Positions 26,747-34,983 of a DNA stretch of 64,000 nucleotides are shown here, in pieces. The notes beneath the pieces are model-generated. The model saw only the letters and a list, made by a program, of their open reading frames with translations, had not been told where the DNA came from and searched no databases. A program made the translations under genes and the position numbers. Position 1 is the stretch's first letter. Every line of letters begins with the position of its first letter. Location of the stretch: NCBI GenBank assembly GCA_041396125.1, contig JAWKZG010000012.1, positions 1 through 64,000 of the forward strand. Direction: 5' to 3'. Source of the DNA: JAWKZG01 sp041396125 (GTDB taxonomy: Bacteria; Pseudomonadota; Gammaproteobacteria; Competibacterales; Competibacteraceae).

Positions 26747-27868
26747 TTACCCGCTGTCGCGCAGGATTGACATCCGCTCCGGTAACCAGCCGACCCATAA
26801 GGAATCACCCACCTGGTCATTTTGCAGCTGCTGGCCGAGAAAGGGATCAAGCACTGCCTGCAGCAGAGTGTCCTGGCCCTCGCCAATAGCAATACTGACT
26901 GCCGTGCGACTGCCTTTGAACAAACGCTGCACAATTCTGCCGGGCAGTGCATTGGGCAGAGATGGCCGTTCGGTAGAACACAAGATGCTTTCCGGGCGCA
27001 GCGCGATCTCGACGGTCTGCCCCGGCTGCGGGCGGTAGTCGTTGTGGGCCTCGGCGCGCAGCTGGGTGCCGTTCCAGTCCAGGATGATCTCGTCGCGCTC
27101 GTCTATCCGTTGTTCGCCCCGGACGGTGCAGGAGATCAGATTGGTATCGCCGATGAAATCAGCGACGAAGCGATTAGCCGGGTAATGGTAGAGGTCTTCC
27201 GGTGTGCCGTCCTGCATCACCTGACCCTGGTTCATGACCACGATCCGGTCGGACATGGTGAGCGCTTCTTCCTGATCATGCGTGACGAAGACGAAGGTTT
27301 TGCCGGTGCGCTGCTGGATGGATTTCAGCTCCACCTGCACTTGACCGCGCAGTTTGGCGTCCAGTGCGCCGAGTGGTTCGTCCAGCAGTAACAGCTTGGG
27401 GTCAGGTGCCAGTGCGCGGGCCAGCGCAACCCGCTGGCGCTGCCCGCCGGACAGCTGATCAGGTCGTCGTTCGCTAAAGCCTTCCAGCTGTAAAAATTCG
27501 AACAGTTCCGTAAGCCGCTGGTCAATCTCGGCCCGGTTCCTGCCTTTCAGCTCCAGACCGAAGGCGACATTCTGGGCGACGCTCATATGCGGAAACAAAG
27601 CATAATCCTGGAATACCATATTGACATCGCGCCGGTTTGGCGGCTTGGAAGTCACGTCTTCGCCGCCCAGTATGATGCGGCCCTGGTCCGGTGTCTCAAA
27701 GCCACCCAGCATGCGCAGCGTGGTCGATTTACCGCAACCAGACGGGCCGAGGAAGGTCACGAACTGGCCGGTTTCAATCGTAATATGCAGATCAGCTACC
27801 GCCAGCACGCTGCCAAAGCGTTTGCTGACGTGCTCGAGCTGGACAATCGGGTACTTAGGGTCTGTCAT
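26747..27868 (-). CDS. ABC transporter ATPase, spermidine/putrescine (PotA) type
   Basis: A 373-residue ATPase. Walker A is GPSGCGKST (about 37-45), the Q-loop lies in MVFQDYALFPHMSV, the signature is LSGGQRQRVALARAL and Walker B is LLLLDEPLGALD; a TOBE-like domain follows from about 280. It energises import through the two permeases just upstream. Last gene of the ABC part of a long minus-strand operon, 68 bases after the permease gene. The PotA-like class takes up polyamines, and relatives take up other cationic amino compounds; the cargo here is not known. Confidence 0.92.
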   Translation of the reverse strand: MTDPKYPIVQLEHVSKRFGSVLAVADLHITIETGQFVTFLGPSGCGKSTTLRMLGGFETPDQGRIILGGEDVTSKPPNRRDVNMVFQDYALFPHMSVAQNVAFGLELKGRNRAEIDQRLTELFEFLQLEGFSERRPDQLSGGQRQRVALARALAPDPKLLLLDEPLGALDAKLRGQVQVELKSIQQRTGKTFVFVTHDQEEALTMSDRIVVMNQGQVMQDGTPEDLYHYPANRFVADFIGDTNLISCTVRGEQRIDERDEIILDWNGTQLRAEAHNDYRPQPGQTVEIALRPESILCSTERPSLPNALPGRIVQRLFKGSRTAVSIAIGEGQDTLLQAVLDPFLGQQLQNDQVGDSLWVGWLPERMSILRDSG

Positions 27869-27936
27869 GTGCTACCAATTCATAGTCTCAGTCGTTAAGC
27901 CCTGGGAGTCGTGGGGCGAATGATCGGGAAAGACGG

Positions 27937-28722
27937 TCAGGAGGTCCGCTCAAGCCGACGCATCGAGCGCTCGGCCCATAGCCCGAGAATGGCTGTCAGG
28001 ATCAAAACCACGGTGGAAATAGCGTTGATTTCGGGCGACATGCCGGAGCGCAGCTTGGCGAAGATCAACACTGGCAGGGTTGGTTCATAACCACCCAGGA
28101 AAAACGAACGCACAAAATCATCGAAACTGAGCAGCATGCAGAAGACGCCCGCGCCGATCAGCGCCGGGCGCAGATAGGGCAGTGTGACCCGCATGAACGC
28201 GATGAGGCTGTCCGCGCCCAGATCGCGCGCCGCTTCCAGTTGACTGGGCGGCAGTGTGCTGAGTCGTGCCATGATCACCAGTGCCACGAACGGCACATTG
28301 TGTACCGTATGGCCAAGAATAATTGCGACCATGCCGGGTTCCAGCTCGATCAGACGGGCGAAGATACGCAGGGAAATGGCCGAGATAATGCCTGGAATGA
28401 CGGCTGGCAGGCAGGTCAGCGCGAATACCAGCAGCTTGCCGCGAAACCGGTTCGGGCCGAGAAACGTTGCCACCCACACGCCGATGATCAGTGACAGCAG
28501 CGTGCTGACGAGTGCAATAGTCATCGAGAAAGCAAACACGCCGAGCACTTCTGTGTCGCGAAATACTTCGGCGTACCAGTTCAGCGTCCAGGCTTTGATC
28601 GGAAAGCCGATGAAGCGGGAATCCTTGAAACCCATTGTTACCATAAGCAGCAGTGGCACGAACAGATACACCACGAAAGCCCAGTAGATAACCGATAAAA
28701 AGATGCGGGTTTGCGCGGTCAC
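27937..28722 (-). CDS. ABC transporter permease, PotC type
   Basis: A 261-residue membrane protein with about six helices and the permease coupling (EAA) motif in LEAARDLGADSLIAFMRVTLPYL near residue 165. It resembles PotC. The start overlaps the stop of the other permease gene by four bases (28719-28722), so both are translated together and form the channel dimer. Confidence 0.92.
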   Translation of the reverse strand: MTAQTRIFLSVIYWAFVVYLFVPLLLMVTMGFKDSRFIGFPIKAWTLNWYAEVFRDTEVLGVFAFSMTIALVSTLLSLIIGVWVATFLGPNRFRGKLLVFALTCLPAVIPGIISAISLRIFARLIELEPGMVAIILGHTVHNVPFVALVIMARLSTLPPSQLEAARDLGADSLIAFMRVTLPYLRPALIGAGVFCMLLSFDDFVRSFFLGGYEPTLPVLIFAKLRSGMSPEINAISTVVLILTAILGLWAERSMRRLERTS

Positions 28723-29699
28723 TTGAGAATGCCCTGACCTTTACGGCCCATTAATTTAAGAAACAATGCGGTCAGGCTCAGCGCGCTGATCAGCATGATA
28801 CTGGCGAAGGCGGCACCGGTCGGCCATTTGTCACCGGCAACGTGAAAAAAGCCGGCGATGGTTTCAGAAAACACCGTGGAACTGGGGCCACCGAGCAAGA
28901 CCGGCGTAGCGTAAAAGCCGGTTGAAAGCAGAAATACCAGGGTGCAGCCAGAGGCGATACCGTCTTTGGATAAAGGCAAAATGACACGCCAGAAACGTGT
29001 CCAGGGGCCGGCCCCCAGATCGGCCGCCGCTTCGCGATAGCTGTTGGGAATTTTTTCCAGCGCTGAATACAGCGGTAACAGCATGTAGAGCGAGGTCAGG
29101 TAAATGACCCCCAGGCCGAGCGAAAAGTTCGTGTACATAAAAGGAATCGGCCGTTCGATCAGTCCCAGCCAGCTTAGCGTGAGATTGATAAAGCCGCGAT
29201 TGCCCAGCAGGATCATGATGGCGTAGGTGCGCACGATCTCCCCGACCCAGAACGGCACCAGCAGTAGCAGCAAAAACAGCAGCTGACGCTGGCGGCTGAC
29301 ATGCTTGGCCAGATAGTAGGCGACCGGATAAGTGAGGATCAGTGTGATCAGGGTTAGCGCCGCCGAAAACACAATCGTCCGCGTGTACGGGATAATAAAA
29401 ATCGATTCTTCGAAAAACGCCAGCCAATTCGCCAGTGTCCACTGCGGGGTCTGCCCTATCGAGGGCGGATAAGCGTCCAGAAAACTGATCTTGAACATTT
29501 GCAGGATCGGGCCCAGATTGGCCACCAGCACCCAGATCAGCGGAAAACTGGCCAACAGCCAGAAGCGTCGTCTTTCCGTTTTCAGCAGCGTTGCCGAGAG
29601 GGCCTGATAGCCTGGGCTAAGTGCCAGTCGCGCCCAGATAGTACGGCGCGACGAGGCAGCCGGCAGCGTGCCAGCATGCTGTTCGAGTTTACTGCTCAT
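28719..29699 (-). CDS. ABC transporter permease, PotB type
   Basis: A 326-residue membrane protein. ATG 29699 is preferred over an in-frame TTG at 29741. After a soluble N-terminus of about 45 residues there are six or more helices; the EAA coupling motif is REAAADLGAGPWTRFWRVILPL at about 225-245. It pairs with the PotC-type permease that follows with a four-base overlap. A stable hairpin separates it from the binding-protein gene upstream. Confidence 0.9.
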   Translation of the reverse strand: MSSKLEQHAGTLPAASSRRTIWARLALSPGYQALSATLLKTERRRFWLLASFPLIWVLVANLGPILQMFKISFLDAYPPSIGQTPQWTLANWLAFFEESIFIIPYTRTIVFSAALTLITLILTYPVAYYLAKHVSRQRQLLFLLLLLVPFWVGEIVRTYAIMILLGNRGFINLTLSWLGLIERPIPFMYTNFSLGLGVIYLTSLYMLLPLYSALEKIPNSYREAAADLGAGPWTRFWRVILPLSKDGIASGCTLVFLLSTGFYATPVLLGGPSSTVFSETIAGFFHVAGDKWPTGAAFASIMLISALSLTALFLKLMGRKGQGILK

Positions 29700-29761
29700 A
29701 GAATGAAACCAAGGGATATGCCCTGTTGGTGCCAGCCTCAAAAGGGAAATAATCGGCGTGC

Positions 29762-29796
29762 TTCCCTCGCCTGAATGCGTGCGTCAGGCGAGGGAA
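29762..29796 (-). promoter_or_regulatory. Intercistronic hairpin between binding-protein and permease genes
   Basis: A perfect 13-base stem (TTCCCTCGCCTGA with TCAGGCGAGGGAA) around a nine-base loop. No T run follows on the minus strand, so it is more likely an mRNA-stabilising or partially terminating element that gives more binding protein than permease, as in many ABC operons. Confidence 0.7.
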
Positions 29797-29827
29797 TAGC
29801 TCTTGTTGTGTAAGGCTGGAAGCCGAC

Positions 29828-30946
29828 TTACGCGGCTTTGACTTCTTCCACCGCCGGGTCGACCAGATTATATTTCATCTCGTTGGCCTCGGCGCGGAAG
29901 AACTGCAAGCCGGCCAGTTCTTCTTCGGTGAACGAGGCAGCCCGGCGCTCCAGCTCCGACAGGTGCTGGTCGGCGCCTTTGAACGTGGAGATGAAGCCGG
30001 AGGCCTGCGTCATCGCCGCACCGATCTCGGGCCGGGCCAGGATGGCATCCAGCAGCCGGTAGGCATTGTCTGCATTGGGGGCGTTATTGGCCACATTGAA
30101 GTTGTAGACAAAGCCGTATGTACCCTCTTTCGGAATCGTCATGTCGACCGGAAAACCATCCATGATCAGCTTCGAGATCGGGCCGGACCAGGCGTGCGCC
30201 AGCACGATATCCTGATTGATGAACATCTGCTGCACTTCCGCTCCGGCATCGTAGAATTTGCGCACCATCGATTTGTTCTTGATCATGAAATCGCGGGCTT
30301 CCTTGACGATCTGGGCCGCTTTCTCGGGATCGTCCAGATAGGCGACCATATTGCCGTCATAACCGAGATAGAGCATCACGATCGACATCATGTCCTGGAT
30401 GATATACGCCGTCTGACCCTGGTATTTCGGGTCGAACATGACATCCCAGCTGCGCACTTCATCGGCTCCGACGATTTCGGTGTTATAGGCCAGGACTTCG
30501 GCCCCGGACAGGATCGGCACGCCCCACTTCTGGCCGTTCACCACGGTCCAGTCCGCATCGGCATAAACCGGGTTGATCGTTTTCCAGTTTTGCAGTTTGC
30601 CTGGATCGAACGGGGCCAGCAGTTCAGAGTCGATGAACTGGCGAAAGCGATGGCCGGCAACCGTAACAATATCCACTGTCGGATTGGGGGATTCGGCCTG
30701 CAGCAGATTGAACTGCTTGCCCTGATCGTCAACCAGCCGGATATTGACCTTGATGCCGGTCTCCTGCTCGAATTCATCCTTGAAGTCATCCGGAATGAAA
30801 TTGGCGTACGTCCACACATTGACTTCGCCGCTGGCATGCGCCCGGCGCGGTGTCAGAATGGCCGGCCCGGCCCCCAAGAGAGCACCCGCGGTGCCCAGGG
30901 CAGTCGTTTGCAGGAATTGACGTCGGTTGGTAATCAGTTTCGACAT
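29828..30946 (-). CDS. ABC transporter substrate-binding protein, PotD-like, Tat-exported
   Basis: A 372-residue extracytoplasmic binding protein. ATG 30946 is chosen over 30952 because GGAG lies nine bases upstream of it and only three from the other. The signal carries a twin-arginine motif (TNRRQFLQ) and a cut site after RRAHA. The mature part begins GEVNVWTYANFIPDDFKDEF, typical of spermidine/putrescine-type proteins, with DIVTVAGHRFRQF and LAHAWSGPISKLI later. Tat export suggests folding before secretion. Placed between the ABC permeases and the opine dehydrogenase-like gene, it probably binds an amino compound that the operon degrades. Confidence 0.9.
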   Translation of the reverse strand: MSKLITNRRQFLQTTALGTAGALLGAGPAILTPRRAHASGEVNVWTYANFIPDDFKDEFEQETGIKVNIRLVDDQGKQFNLLQAESPNPTVDIVTVAGHRFRQFIDSELLAPFDPGKLQNWKTINPVYADADWTVVNGQKWGVPILSGAEVLAYNTEIVGADEVRSWDVMFDPKYQGQTAYIIQDMMSIVMLYLGYDGNMVAYLDDPEKAAQIVKEARDFMIKNKSMVRKFYDAGAEVQQMFINQDIVLAHAWSGPISKLIMDGFPVDMTIPKEGTYGFVYNFNVANNAPNADNAYRLLDAILARPEIGAAMTQASGFISTFKGADQHLSELERRAASFTEEELAGLQFFRAEANEMKYNLVDPAVEEVKAA

Positions 30947-30980
30947 AGCCATCTACTCCTTCTGAGAGAGGTGTTGTTAT

Positions 30981-32068
30981 TCAAGTGTACCCGCTACGGC
31001 TCAATTGGCTGAGCTGTGCCAGTGTCATCTGCTCTATGCCCAAGGCGTTGAGCAAATCATTTTCGGCCGTGAAATCACGGCCATACAGCGCTGAAAAAAT
31101 GCGAATGCCGGCTTCATGCAACACGGCCGGGCAGTCCGCCAACTGGCCCAGCCGGGCCGTAACCACCAGGCCGAAAGGCACATCTTCCAGCACATAGCGG
31201 CTCTCCACCGTGCTGGGGCCGCTGCCGCCTCTGCCCTGCTCATGCATGGCCTGATTCATGTCGGCCACCGAGCCCAGCGGCACATGAAACGACAGATGGA
31301 AATGTTCGAAGATGGTCCGCACCGACAGTCCCAGTGCTTCGGCGATCGCCAGACGCTCGGTATCGAGTGCTTCCAGCAGCCGGCCCACCGCCGGGGTGAC
31401 ATTCTGCCCCTGGCTCCATTGCTCGCCGCGTTCCATCCGGGTCAGATTGCACAGCGCAATACCCATATGATTCTGTGGATTGAGATTGCTCAGGGCGATG
31501 GCCAGCAAGCCCTCGCGTTCGACAAAGCGGTCACCGAACAAGGTCTGGCAAATAGCCAGTCCTCGCTGCTGTGTACTGCGGGTACCGTCGCAATATCGAT
31601 TTTCTGGCGAATGGTCGAAACCGCGACTTCGGTCGGGCTGAGCTGGCGTCCGGAAGTTACGGTGGTGCCCCAGGCGACGATAGGAATACTGAGTCCTCTG
31701 GCCGCCAGCAAACGCGCCAGATACAGCGCACCGAACGAGGCATGCGAGCTGATCAGCACGGTTTGGCCGGCGCTGATATGCGGTGCAATAGCGTCCATGA
31801 CCGTTTTATGACCATTGGCGGGCAAGGCGATCAGAATGGCGTCGGCGGCCTCTACCACAGCTTGCGCGCTGGTGGCCACGGTCGGGTGAAAATTGCCTTT
31901 CAGTGCGCCCTGCGCCTGCAGCACCGCGTTGGTGGCGAGTGCCTGGGTACGCTGCCCGGAGGGCGACCACAAGCGGGCACGATGGCCGTTATGTTCCAGT
32001 AATGCCGCTGCACCGTAGGCAATCGCGCCCGCTCCTACGATACCGACTTCCAGTGATTGATCCGTCAT
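30981..32068 (-). pseudogene. Octopine/nopaline dehydrogenase-like protein with one frameshift
   Basis: Two overlapping frames form one protein of about 360 residues. The N-terminal half (from ATG 32068) has an NAD(P) Rossmann fold, VGIVGAGAIAYGAAALLEHNGH. The C-terminal half has the opine dehydrogenase helical domain, LSNLNPQNHMGIALCNLTR with the usual NxNxxxH-type active-site region, and FHVPLGSVADMNQAMHEQG. The break lies near 31555-31575: after VHSSED the other frame resumes LAICQTLFGDRF, fitting loss of one base. Family members make or oxidise opine-type secondary amines. A single indel means a sequencing error cannot be excluded. Confidence 0.82.
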
Positions 32069-32658
32069 GATGCGCTGGCCTCGGTGGTTACCGGTTCGCC
32101 TAAGGTGTGCATCAGGCGATTCGCCCAGCCGAACAAGGCCGTGGATAAAATCAGATCGAGGATTTCTGCCTCTGTCAGCCCGGCTGTCTGCAAGGCGTCC
32201 AAATCGGCCTGGGACGTCTGCGGCGGGCTTTGCGAGAGTTTCAGCGCGAAATTCAGAATAGCGTTTTGACGAGGCGTATCCAACTCGGCCTGCGCGCCGT
32301 CGGCAAAAATCCGCTGCATCACGCTGTCGTCTTTGGTCAGCTGGTTATAGCGGCTGGCGTGTACCGCTGCGCAGTAAATACAGCGATTAATAATGGACGC
32401 ACCGACCGCGCCGATTTCACGTTCCGCGCGAGACAGACCGCCGCGGTTGTACATGATGCCGTTAAACAGCGGCGTACGCGGTTTGAGCGTTTCCGGATCG
32501 TGTGCCAGCACCAGCACATAGTCCGAAATTTTGGTGTTCGAGGGTGTTACCTGCAGGGCATCCAGCTGTTCGGCGCTGGCATCTGCCAGAGTAATGGGAG
32601 TGACATAAGGCCGCCAGTTGGGGACAACGGCGGTAAAGTCCCGAATCGTTTCGCTCAT
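32065..32658 (-). CDS. AhpD-like peroxidase-related protein (Avi_7169 type)
   Basis: A 197-residue AhpD/carboxymuconolactone decarboxylase-fold protein with the redox motif CIYCAAVHASRY at about residues 92-103 after REIGAVGASIINR. The N-terminal about 60 residues (VPNWRPYVTPITLADA) fit the peroxidase-related subgroup named after Avi_7169. AhpD-fold proteins with Cys-x-x-Cys reduce peroxides or act as disulfide redox partners. Its ATG overlaps the stop of the preceding CMD gene by four bases and its stop overlaps the opine dehydrogenase start by four, so all three are tightly coupled. Confidence 0.85.
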   Translation of the reverse strand: MSETIRDFTAVVPNWRPYVTPITLADASAEQLDALQVTPSNTKISDYVLVLAHDPETLKPRTPLFNGIMYNRGGLSRAEREIGAVGASIINRCIYCAAVHASRYNQLTKDDSVMQRIFADGAQAELDTPRQNAILNFALKLSQSPPQTSQADLDALQTAGLTEAEILDLILSTALFGWANRLMHTLGEPVTTEASAS

Positions 32659-33185
32659 GCCCGTGCTCCCAGCAGTTGCAGTCCGGCCACCAGTCGGAGC
32701 TGGTAATTCACAAACGCGATAATTTCCGACAAACGCACGATATCGGCTTCCGTCAGACCGGCGTCACGCAGGGCCTGGATGTCGGCGCGGCTGGCGTCTT
32801 TGGGCGTTTGCGTCACCAGATCGACATGCCGGATCAGCGCGGCCAGCCGGGCATCGTCGAAATCAGTGCTGGTCTGGGCCGGATCGGCCAGACGCTGGAA
32901 TAGAGCAGCGTCAACACTGACGATCTGCGGGTAAGTTTGTTGGTACTGCGCGGCGAGTTCGGACACATTGTTCAGCTGCGCAATGCGACAAGCCAGCGCG
33001 ACCCGTTCGGTCGGGCTGATGCCGCCTGCTGTCTGCGGATTGAGTGCGGCATCCTGGGTAATCTGTGTCAGCGCAAAAATATCGGCACGGCCTTGCAGCA
33101 GCGTTGCCAGATGGCTGTCGGGTGCCACCCCGGCCGCCTTTGCGACCGTATCTTCTGTCTTTGTTGTGGTGTTGCTGGTTGTCAT
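32655..33185 (-). CDS. CMD-domain protein (Avi_7170 type)
   Basis: A 176-residue helical protein of the carboxymuconolactone decarboxylase-like group named after Avi_7170. ATG 33185 is chosen over 33209 because an AGGG site precedes it. ISPTERVALACRIAQLNN and LTEADIVRLSEIIAFVNYQLR mark the helical core. The AhpD Cys-x-x-Cys pair is missing, so it may be a non-catalytic partner of the protein encoded directly after it, with which it overlaps. The two occur as a pair in other bacteria beside ABC transporters and flavin monooxygenases. Confidence 0.82.
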   Translation of the reverse strand: MTTSNTTTKTEDTVAKAAGVAPDSHLATLLQGRADIFALTQITQDAALNPQTAGGISPTERVALACRIAQLNNVSELAAQYQQTYPQIVSVDAALFQRLADPAQTSTDFDDARLAALIRHVDLVTQTPKDASRADIQALRDAGLTEADIVRLSEIIAFVNYQLRLVAGLQLLGARA

Positions 33186-33458
33186 GCAATAACCCTGTTT
33201 AAACATCAAGTAATCATGCTTATTACCAGGCGATGTGTCAAACAGGGTATTGCAAACAGAACGCTATCAAAAAGTGGGGCGCTCAGACTGCTGCCCCGGA
33301 ACGGTAACTGCGTCTGCGATCCCTACGGTGTGCTGGCAATCCTGACACCGGAAAAAGATTCGAAGGTGCTGGTAAAAACGGCACCCCGCTACCCCAAAAA
33401 GCAATGAAAGATCTAGACAATGAAGCTGCTGCCCGTCAGTTAGCAGGCAGCATGGTTG

Positions 33459-34901
33459 TCAAAGCTCGCTGGCGGTCCACTCGTCGCCCAGCAGTTCCGG
33501 CTTGGCGTAATCGACCAGGCGTTGCCAGTGCTGTTCGATGTCGCGCTGGTAAAATTCGGCTGCCAGCGACTGCGCCAGAAAACGGGCGCCTTCGCTCACC
33601 GCCGGGATGTCGCCACTGATTTTGCCCAGGCTGAGTGTCGCGCCATAATTAAAACAGTGAATATCCTGCAGCCAGGGCGCGTCGCCCGGCTGGCGTTCCT
33701 GAAACGCGAAATTATCCGCCAGATACGGAAACAGGCCGAGTTCCTCGTAGGCCAGTTCGGGCGGCGGCGTGTAGCGATCACGCCAGAGCAGAATCTTGTC
33801 GGCGTAACCGTCCAGTTCCGTGCGGGCGGTGGGATCAATCATGAAGCCGGTGCCCAGGATAATAAAATCGGTTTTCAGACGTGCCCCGCGCACAGTCTCG
33901 ATCAGCAGTTCCGAGCCCTCCAGCGTTACCCGCTCAATGCCGGCATCGAAGTGAAAATAGGCATTGGGGTGGCGGCTGACCCGCAAGGTCGAACCGCGTG
34001 GAGACGGCGTCTGGGTGGTAAACGAATAATGCATAAAACGCCAGCGCCAGGCATCGTCAAGCACCGGAAAACCGGCGCTGAAACCGAACGAGCCGATCCC
34101 CATCATTTTATTGATACGCGGCATTTCCTTGCGCCGGATCAGATGGCGGACTTCAGCCGCACCGGCTTCCAGTGCCTCGGCGGCATTGTCCACAGCCGAG
34201 GCACCAACGCCGACGACTACCACCCGCTTGCCACGCAGGGCGGCAAAATCAATAGGGTCGGATGAATGTGCCCAGTAAGCACGGGGCAGGCCCTGCATAA
34301 AGCCGGGAATCGTCGGATAACCAATGCCCTCGCGGCCGGTCGCCAGAATGACTTTACGGGTCAGCACAAACGCCTCATGTGCACCGCTGCCGCCGAGTTC
34401 CAGTTGCAGCAGACCGTCCAGCGGTACAATCCGTTTGACCTCGACCTTGTTTTCGACCGGCAGCTCCAGCACGGTCCGGTACCAGTGCAGATAGGCCATC
34501 CACATCGGCCGCGGGATTTTATCCAGCGCCTCCCAGGCGGCAGCGCCGTATTGTGCTTCGTACCAGGCACGGAAGGTCAGCGAAGCCATGCCATAGGCCG
34601 GTCCGGTCAGCTGCTTGGGCGAGCGCAGCGTTTCCATGCGGGCGTAGGTCAGCCAGGGGCCTTCCAGACCGGGCGGGTTGCGGTCGAAAATACGCAGATT
34701 GCGAATACCGCTGCCCAGCAGGGCAAAACTGGCCACCAGTCCGCACATACCGCCACCGATCACTACGACGTCGTGTACCTGTTCGACGGCTGCATGCTGT
34801 GTGGCCGGCAGCCAGTTAGCCGGTGGATAACAAAGACAAGCGAGGTCGTGGCGGACCCGCTGCTCCAGCGCCGCAAGGCCCTCGGTCGCTTCGATACTCA
34901 T
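33459..34901 (-). CDS. FAD/NAD(P)-dependent monooxygenase-like protein
   Basis: A 480-residue flavoprotein. The FAD-binding motif VVIGGGMCGLVASFALL is near residue 45 and a second Rossmann motif VVVVGVGASAVDNAAEAL near 228, with a GPWLTYARMETLRSPKQL block between them. This is the layout of flavin-containing/Baeyer-Villiger-type monooxygenases, but the FxGxxxHxxxW/Y signature is not evident (YWAHSSDPIDF stands in its place), so an N-hydroxylase or related oxidase is also possible. First gene of the minus-strand operon, with 273 bases before the CMD gene. It would oxidise the imported amine or its product. Confidence 0.78.
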   Translation of the reverse strand: MSIEATEGLAALEQRVRHDLACLCYPPANWLPATQHAAVEQVHDVVVIGGGMCGLVASFALLGSGIRNLRIFDRNPPGLEGPWLTYARMETLRSPKQLTGPAYGMASLTFRAWYEAQYGAAAWEALDKIPRPMWMAYLHWYRTVLELPVENKVEVKRIVPLDGLLQLELGGSGAHEAFVLTRKVILATGREGIGYPTIPGFMQGLPRAYWAHSSDPIDFAALRGKRVVVVGVGASAVDNAAEALEAGAAEVRHLIRRKEMPRINKMMGIGSFGFSAGFPVLDDAWRWRFMHYSFTTQTPSPRGSTLRVSRHPNAYFHFDAGIERVTLEGSELLIETVRGARLKTDFIILGTGFMIDPTARTELDGYADKILLWRDRYTPPPELAYEELGLFPYLADNFAFQERQPGDAPWLQDIHCFNYGATLSLGKISGDIPAVSEGARFLAQSLAAEFYQRDIEQHWQRLVDYAKPELLGDEWTASEL

Positions 34902-34983
34902 GTGTGGGCGTCCCCTTAGTTTTTACGCTTGGAAATGCGTGCAGAGTATACCGTAGCCCACCGCAATCGTTTTACATCGTCAC

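Noticed and set aside
29762..29796. Full transcription terminator inside the ABC operon
   Set aside because: Strong stem but no T run on the minus strand; an intercistronic stabilising hairpin is more likely.
29963..31012. 349-codon plus-strand frame opposite the binding-protein gene
   Set aside because: Shadow of the Tat-exported binding-protein gene, produced by high GC.
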